Assembly: GCA_910577235.1 (NCBI GenBank)
Contig: CAJTMX010000002.1
Location: 1 to 64,000 of the forward strand
Length of the DNA: 64,000 bases
Origin: an uncultured Acetatifactor sp.
Lineage (GTDB): Bacteria > Bacillota > Clostridia > Lachnospirales > Lachnospiraceae
Direction: 5' to 3'
The notes beneath the pieces are model-generated. The model searched no databases, was not told where the DNA came from, and saw nothing but the letters and a program-made list of their open reading frames with translations. The position numbers were made by a program, and so were the translations under genes. Below, piece by piece: positions 59,310-64,000 of the stretch (positions are counted from its first letter, which is position 1; every line of letters starts with the position of its first letter).

Positions 59310-60965
59310 ATGCCAACTGAAATACTATTAGACGCATTGCGTATTACCAATAGATACATAACACAACATTATACCGGAAGTCAGCGAAAAGTGATATATA
59401 CCGAGTTGCGTATTCTGACAGACGGCATGGAAATGCCGGATAACCCCGGCAATTACCGATTTACAGACAATTCCTATGAAGAAATTCAGCTCGCCCTGGC
59501 CTGTCTGAATGAAAAGGAGTCTATCAGGAAAAATAAAGGAGTCTATTACACTCCTTCGGATATCGTGCAGTTCATCCTGACAAACAGTGTGAAAATGGGC
59601 TGCGTCAAGCGCAGGCCGGACAGTCTTTCCGATATGGATCTGGGCGGCGTGCCTCACAGTGCTTTCTGCTATCGAAAAACCGTCTACGACCCCACCTGCG
59701 GCACAGGGGTATTTTTGGTGGCGGCCCTGGAGATGAAACTGGACATGCTGGCCCGGCATCAGGTGAACGCTACCCGCAGCAGGATACGGCAGATCGTGAC
59801 TACGATACAGGGAAACGATCTAAACGGCGATTCCGTAGCCATAACCAAGCTGCGCCTGTTTCTCTGCGTGTTGCACCGTTATGGGGCGGCAAAGGCAAGA
59901 GGAGTGGCACAGCTGTTGAACGCCTGCTTTACGGTATGTGACTTCGTGACCGATGCGCCGGATGCAGGCGTACGATATGACGTCATTATCGGAAATCCCC
60001 CCTATGTGGAGGATACAAAAAGCGAGTCCATACCGGAAGAAAAGTATGGGAATATCTATGCCAATGTGCTGGAAAACGCCGCGCTACGTCTGAAACCCGG
60101 CGGCGTTATGGGATTTATCATTCCGTTGTCCTATATATCCACGCCGCGGATGGAGAAGATACGGAATGTGCTTTACCGTTATCTTCCGGAACAGTACATA
60201 CTGAGTTTTTCCGACAGGCCGGATTGTCTGTTCGCCTCTGTGCATCAGAAACTGTGCGTTCTGTTTGGGAGAAACACCGGGAATAAAAAAACTGCGCGCA
60301 AGGCTATCTACACCGGGAACTACCGGTATTGGTACCGGGAGGAGCGCCGGGAATTGTTCCGCACTATTGAGGTAGTTAAAAACGGCTTTGGAACTGAAAA
60401 CTATATTCCCAAACTGGGGAATGAGATGGATATCTGCATCTACAAAAAACTTACGGCGAAACGTACGCCATTGATGAAGCTGCTGCAGGGGGGCGAAAGC
60501 AATGTATACTTGAACATGCGGGCGGCATTTTGGATCAAAGCATTTTTGGGCGTGCATTCGGGAGCCGAGTACAGGGCCTTCGGATGCCGGGATGAGTCAC
60601 GGGCAAATTTTGCTCTGTGCCTGCTGAACTCCTCGTTGTTTTGGTGGTACTGGATCTGCGCCTCAGACTGCTGGCATATTACCCGGAAAGAATTGGAGGG
60701 CTTTAAAGTTCCCCGGTTACAGGATTACGAGGATGTGAACATACTGGCGGCGGCGCTGGAAAGGCGTCTGGAGGAGACTAAGGTCTATGTGGGAACCAAA
60801 CAGACCGAGTACGAGTACAAGCACAGGGACTGCGTGGAGGAGATCCATAGGATCGACGATTATGTGAACGCGTTGTATGGGCTTGACGAGGAGGAGAGCC
60901 TTTATATCAAGAATTTTGCGTACCGCTACAGGATAAGCGGGGGAGTGGAAGATGAATGTAATTGA
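59310..60965 (+). CDS. N6-adenine DNA methyltransferase (Eco57I-type domain)
   Basis: A 551-residue methyltransferase. Motif I is VYDPTCGTGVFLVAAL and motif IV is IIGNPPYVEDTKSES, the NPPY form of amino-methyltransferases (adenine N6). The SAM site and catalytic site come before a C-terminal target-recognition part (about 360-551). The ATG at 59310 lies 11 nt after GGAG; an upstream ATG at 59247 is also in frame. It overlaps the C5 methyltransferase gene by 14 bases, so both are made together. It should methylate one strand of the recognition sequence. Confidence 0.9.
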   Translation: MPTEILLDALRITNRYITQHYTGSQRKVIYTELRILTDGMEMPDNPGNYRFTDNSYEEIQLALACLNEKESIRKNKGVYYTPSDIVQFILTNSVKMGCVKRRPDSLSDMDLGGVPHSAFCYRKTVYDPTCGTGVFLVAALEMKLDMLARHQVNATRSRIRQIVTTIQGNDLNGDSVAITKLRLFLCVLHRYGAAKARGVAQLLNACFTVCDFVTDAPDAGVRYDVIIGNPPYVEDTKSESIPEEKYGNIYANVLENAALRLKPGGVMGFIIPLSYISTPRMEKIRNVLYRYLPEQYILSFSDRPDCLFASVHQKLCVLFGRNTGNKKTARKAIYTGNYRYWYREERRELFRTIEVVKNGFGTENYIPKLGNEMDICIYKKLTAKRTPLMKLLQGGESNVYLNMRAAFWIKAFLGVHSGAEYRAFGCRDESRANFALCLLNSSLFWWYWICASDCWHITRKELEGFKVPRLQDYEDVNILAAALERRLEETKVYVGTKQTEYEYKHRDCVEEIHRIDDYVNALYGLDEEESLYIKNFAYRYRISGGVEDECN

Positions 60966-62055
60966 TTTGTTCTCCGGGTGCGGGGGATTGTCTCTCGGCT
61001 TTCGGCAGGCGGGCTGCGATGTGACAAGAGCCGTTGAGTTTGACCCCGGCATAGCGGCGACCTATACGAAAAATCACCCGGAGACGCATATGATCGTGGA
61101 CGATATACGTAATATTGACGTTACGGGTGTGTTTCGGGCGGGCGATGCGGATGTGGTCATCGGAGGCCCTCCCTGCCAGGGCTTTTCCATGGCGGGGGCA
61201 AGGATCAGGGGAGGATTTATCGATGACCCCAGAAACTACCTGTTCAGGCATTATTTCAATGTGGTGAGTACGGTTGGGCCTTCTGTCTTTGTCATGGAGA
61301 ATGTGAAGGGCATTACCACTATGCAGGGTGGCAGAATATTCAAGGAGATATTGGCAACCTTCTCTGACCCGGAGCTGTCAGGCGGCAGGCCCTACCATGT
61401 GTATCCCAAACTGGTCAGAGCCGTCTGCTTTGGAGTTCCGCAAAAAAGGGAGCGCATGATACTCATAGGGACCGATCGGGAAATAGGGGACATGGATGCC
61501 CTGTGGAGGGAGACGCAGGAGGATATCCGCAGGGAACATCCCCATTATTTTGACCCTGTGACAGTCAGGGACGCCATCGGTAATCTGGGGGCGACCTCAG
61601 CCGATGGCAGAGTGGTGAATCCGGTTCCCCAGACGCAGTATCAACGCTACCTGGCATGTGGCAGCGAATATATCATGAACCATACACGGACAAGGCATTC
61701 TCCCGTTGCCACCGACAGAATGCACCGGGTGGCCAGCGGGGAGAATTTTACGGTGCTGGAGGAGAATATCAGATCTGTACACAGCGGCGCTTACGGGCGG
61801 CTCAGCTGGGAGGAGCAGGCTCCTACGATCACCACCAGATTTGATACCCCGGCGGGAGGACGTTTCATACATCCGGCGGAAGACAGGACGCTGTCGCCCC
61901 GGGAGGCGGCCCGTATCCAGAGCTTTCCCGACGACTTTGTTTTCTGCGGAACGAAGACTTCCATATGTAAGCAGATCGGAAATGCCGTCCCGCCGAAGAT
62001 TTCTTATTTTCTGGCCCGCCTGGTTGAAAAGATATTACAGGAAAATGTGCTGTAG
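60952..62055 (+). CDS. dcm: C5-cytosine DNA methyltransferase
   Basis: A 367-residue m5C methyltransferase with all main motifs: motif I IDLFSGCGGLSLGFRQAG, motif IV GGPPCQGFSMAG with the catalytic Cys, motif VI VMENVKGI, motif VIII QKRERMILIG, and motifs IX-X RESARIQSFPDDF-like (EAARIQSFPDDF) and QIGNAVPP. The variable region between VIII and IX (about 185-290) gives specificity. It starts inside the end of the upstream methyltransferase gene. An m5C and an m6A enzyme with one endonuclease suggest a recognition site that is not palindromic, each enzyme marking one strand. Confidence 0.95.
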   Translation: MNVIDLFSGCGGLSLGFRQAGCDVTRAVEFDPGIAATYTKNHPETHMIVDDIRNIDVTGVFRAGDADVVIGGPPCQGFSMAGARIRGGFIDDPRNYLFRHYFNVVSTVGPSVFVMENVKGITTMQGGRIFKEILATFSDPELSGGRPYHVYPKLVRAVCFGVPQKRERMILIGTDREIGDMDALWRETQEDIRREHPHYFDPVTVRDAIGNLGATSADGRVVNPVPQTQYQRYLACGSEYIMNHTRTRHSPVATDRMHRVASGENFTVLEENIRSVHSGAYGRLSWEEQAPTITTRFDTPAGGRFIHPAEDRTLSPREAARIQSFPDDFVFCGTKTSICKQIGNAVPPKISYFLARLVEKILQENVL

Positions 62056-62165
62056 TTGGATTCCGACCCTGTGGTGCGGGTTTTTCCTCCGTGTCCCGGG
62101 CGGCTACGCTACTCACGGAATTTGGATGCCACATATGCAACAACTGATTAGGGGGAGGGTATTTC

Positions 62166-62978
62166 ATGAGAACTCTATATGTGTCAGACTTAGACGGAAC
62201 TCTGCTGCAAAGCAATGCAAGGACTTCGCCGTATACCAATAATACCGTCAACGCGCTCATAGAGAAGGGCATGCTGTTTTCCTACGCCACCGCCAGGTCG
62301 TATCTCACGGCCCGTAAGGTCACGGCAGGGCTGCGGACGGATATCCCTCTGGTGGTCTATAACGGTGCGGCGCTGGTGGACGGCAGGGACGGAACGCCCA
62401 TGCTCAAGAACTTTTTCGGGCCGGAGATAGGGGAAGTGCTGGGTGATCTATTTGCCAATGACATATATCCCATAGTCTATTCTTATCTGGAAGGGCGGGA
62501 GGTATTTTCCTTTATTCCGGCCCGATGCACTCCGGGCATGGAGACTTTTATAGCCAGCAGAAAGGGAGATCCGCGTACCCATCCGGTGGAAGATGCGGCC
62601 GGGCTGTGCGAAGGAGAGATTTTTTACCTGACCTGCATTGACGGACAGGAAAAGCTGGAACCTTTTTATGAAAAATATAAGGACAGCTACCACTGTGTAT
62701 TGCAGACAGAGCTGTATACCGGGGAGCATTGGCTGGAGATCATGCCTCTGGCAGCGTCAAAATCCCGCGCCATAGAACAGCTTAAAAAGCAGCTGGGGTG
62801 TGAACGGCTGGTGGTGTTCGGGGACGGCAGGAACGATATGGATATGTTTCAGGCGGCGGACGAGTGTTATGCGGTGGAGAATGCGGTTCCTGAGCTGAAG
62901 GCCATGGCAACTGCCGTCATCGGCTCCAACGACAGTGACGGCGTGGCAAGATGGCTGGAGGAACATTATCCCAGGTAG
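62166..62978 (+). CDS. HAD family hydrolase (Cof-like phosphatase)
   Basis: A 270-residue phosphatase of the Cof/HAD-IIB subfamily. Motif I is VSDLDGTLLQSN (nucleophile Asp and acid/base Asp), motif II is in SYATARS, motif III Lys is in AASKSRAIEQLK, and motif IV is VFGDGRNDMDMF. A large cap domain lies in the middle. These enzymes dephosphorylate sugar phosphates or cofactors; the substrate is not predictable. It ends 13 bases into the convergent peptidase gene. Confidence 0.92.
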   Translation: MRTLYVSDLDGTLLQSNARTSPYTNNTVNALIEKGMLFSYATARSYLTARKVTAGLRTDIPLVVYNGAALVDGRDGTPMLKNFFGPEIGEVLGDLFANDIYPIVYSYLEGREVFSFIPARCTPGMETFIASRKGDPRTHPVEDAAGLCEGEIFYLTCIDGQEKLEPFYEKYKDSYHCVLQTELYTGEHWLEIMPLAASKSRAIEQLKKQLGCERLVVFGDGRNDMDMFQAADECYAVENAVPELKAMATAVIGSNDSDGVARWLEEHYPR

Positions 62979-63979
62979 GCTTTTAACAGTGCGAAAGTAT
63001 TGGCCACACCGTCCCTGTGGGAACGCTCATAGCCGTGGGAGGCGTAGACCCCCGGGCCGATGAGTCCGTGGCGGGCATCCGCGCCGGCATCCAGAGCGGC
63101 GTCCGCGTCGGAGCCATAGTGAGGGTATACATCCGTGGCATAGTCGATGCCTCCCTCTTTTGCAGCCTGTATCAGGGAGCGCAATGTCTCAAAGTGATAG
63201 GGGCCATGGCTGTCCTTGACACAGATGGATACCTGGCGCTCGGTGCATTCCAGGCCGCCGCCCACACAGCCCATATCCACAGACAAAACCTCTTCCACAT
63301 CCTCCGGCACGGAACCGCATGCCCCGTGTCCCACCTCCTCAAACACGGTGATATGTTGATAGACCTTGCGGGACAGATCTGGGTTCTCTTCTTTTACATA
63401 GCGGGCGTATCCCAGCAGGATGGCGGTGCTCAGCTTGTCGTCCAGAAAGCGGCTCTTGATATATCCCGATTCGGTGATCCGGGTGCGGGGGTCCATACAT
63501 ACATAGCTGCCGTTGCAGATACCCAGAGCCAACACATCTTCTTTGGAGCTGACAGGCTCATCCAGCAGCAGTTCAACGGTATCAAAACTGCGGTCTGTCT
63601 CCTGATATTTCCCGTTGACGTGCAGGGAAGCGTCCATGAGTTGCACCGTGCCCTCATAACTGCGTCCGTCCAGAGTGTGGATCACACAGTTTTCCGTCTC
63701 CACATTGTTGGCGTTGAGCCCGCCCAAGGGTGTCAGGCGCAGGCGGCCGTTGTCCTTGACTTCCGCTACCATGGCTCCCAGCGTGTCCACATGGGCCATC
63801 ACCAGCACCGCGTTGCCGCTGCCGCCCAGATCAGCCAGCACGCCGCCCTTTTTGGTCTGTGTGACTGTATAGCCCAGACGCTGGTACTCGGCAACCAGAT
63901 ATTCACGCACCTGTCCGGTATAGCCTGTGGGGCTGTCGATGGCCAGCAGGTTTTGCAGCTGTTCCAGAATGTAGTCCAT
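62966..63979 (-). CDS. M42 family aminopeptidase
   Basis: A 337-residue two-zinc aminopeptidase. Metal and catalytic residues: His and Asp in MAHVDTLGA, Asp in SRFLDDKLSTA, Glu-Glu in VFEEVGHGACG, Asp in LSVDMGCVG and His in ASHGYERSH. M42 enzymes form large hollow tetrahedral particles that trim peptides from the N-terminus, often with other TET forms. Its start at 63979 is 21 bases from the window end, so the upstream region is not visible. It converges with the HAD gene, with a 13-bp 3' overlap. Confidence 0.92.
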   Translation of the reverse strand: MDYILEQLQNLLAIDSPTGYTGQVREYLVAEYQRLGYTVTQTKKGGVLADLGGSGNAVLVMAHVDTLGAMVAEVKDNGRLRLTPLGGLNANNVETENCVIHTLDGRSYEGTVQLMDASLHVNGKYQETDRSFDTVELLLDEPVSSKEDVLALGICNGSYVCMDPRTRITESGYIKSRFLDDKLSTAILLGYARYVKEENPDLSRKVYQHITVFEEVGHGACGSVPEDVEEVLSVDMGCVGGGLECTERQVSICVKDSHGPYHFETLRSLIQAAKEGGIDYATDVYPHYGSDADAALDAGADARHGLIGPGVYASHGYERSHRDGVANTFALLKAYLG

Positions 63980-64000
63980 ATACCTGTCGCATATTTTTTG

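Overview
The window looks like a chromosomal segment of an anaerobic, Gram-positive gut Clostridia, most likely a Lachnospiraceae member. The reasons are AGGAGG-type ribosome binding sites, sigma-A promoters with 17-nt spacers, a class III (oxygen-sensitive) ribonucleotide reductase, a clostridial tig-clpP-clpX order, DegV, CarD, PepD and M42 proteins, and an RlmD-type methyltransferase with an unusual C-terminal tail. The species cannot be read from the sequence. I judged base composition by eye: most of the window is GC-rich, and about 46.8-57.1 kb is clearly AT-rich.

Layout. 0-4 kb (minus strand): GH13 glucan hydrolase, TIM-barrel sugar isomerase and an AraC regulator. 4.2-7.9 kb: a YtrA-type GntR regulator with a matching operator, an ABC ATPase and a large permease. 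8-10.2 kb: a membrane-anchored GH5 cellulase with a repeat linker. 10.3-18.5 kb: DegV, MATE, a chemoreceptor, CarD, a LacI-like/GGDEF protein and a TPR lipoprotein. 18.5-23.2 kb: NrdD with a fused thiol-redox domain and candidate NrdR boxes, PyrF, and an AraC regulator coupled to a second ClpP. 23.2-31.2 kb: a two-component system whose response regulator is frameshifted in a C7 tract, divergent from an ABC operon (propeller-solute-binding lipoprotein, two permeases, membrane-fusion adaptor) with no ATPase. 31.3-34.7 kb: a MITE-like element in the leader of a MazG-like gene, then an NMT1-like lipoprotein and a fused permease-ATPase. 34.8-40.2 kb: tig, clpP, clpX, engB (no lon between them) and an AI-2E family transporter. 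40.3-44 kb: ECF sigma/anti-sigma pair, an atypical response regulator and pepD. 44.1 kb: tRNA-Pro(AGG). 45.3 kb: RlmD-like methyltransferase.

From 46.8 to 57.1 kb lies an AT-rich accessory island. It holds a fused nuclease-methyltransferase plus specificity subunit (similar in layout to type IIB BcgI), a RES-domain protein, a protein with a HEPN-like Rx4H motif, three GNAT acetyltransferases, a structured RNA region that may be a group II intron remnant, a RhuM-family protein, a truncated serine recombinase and a broken GyrI-like gene. It is probably a decayed mobile element that now carries a defence module. A second cluster follows at 57.3-62.1 kb: a DUF1848 protein, a PD-(D/E)XK endonuclease, an N6-adenine-type methyltransferase and a C5-cytosine methyltransferase, probably one type II system with an asymmetric site. 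The window ends with a HAD phosphatase and a convergent M42 peptidase.

The most novel-looking part is the island segment HsdM-fusion/HsdS/RES/HEPN-like/GNAT. The propeller-ABC-adaptor operon with its frameshifted regulator and the AraC-ClpP2 pair come next.
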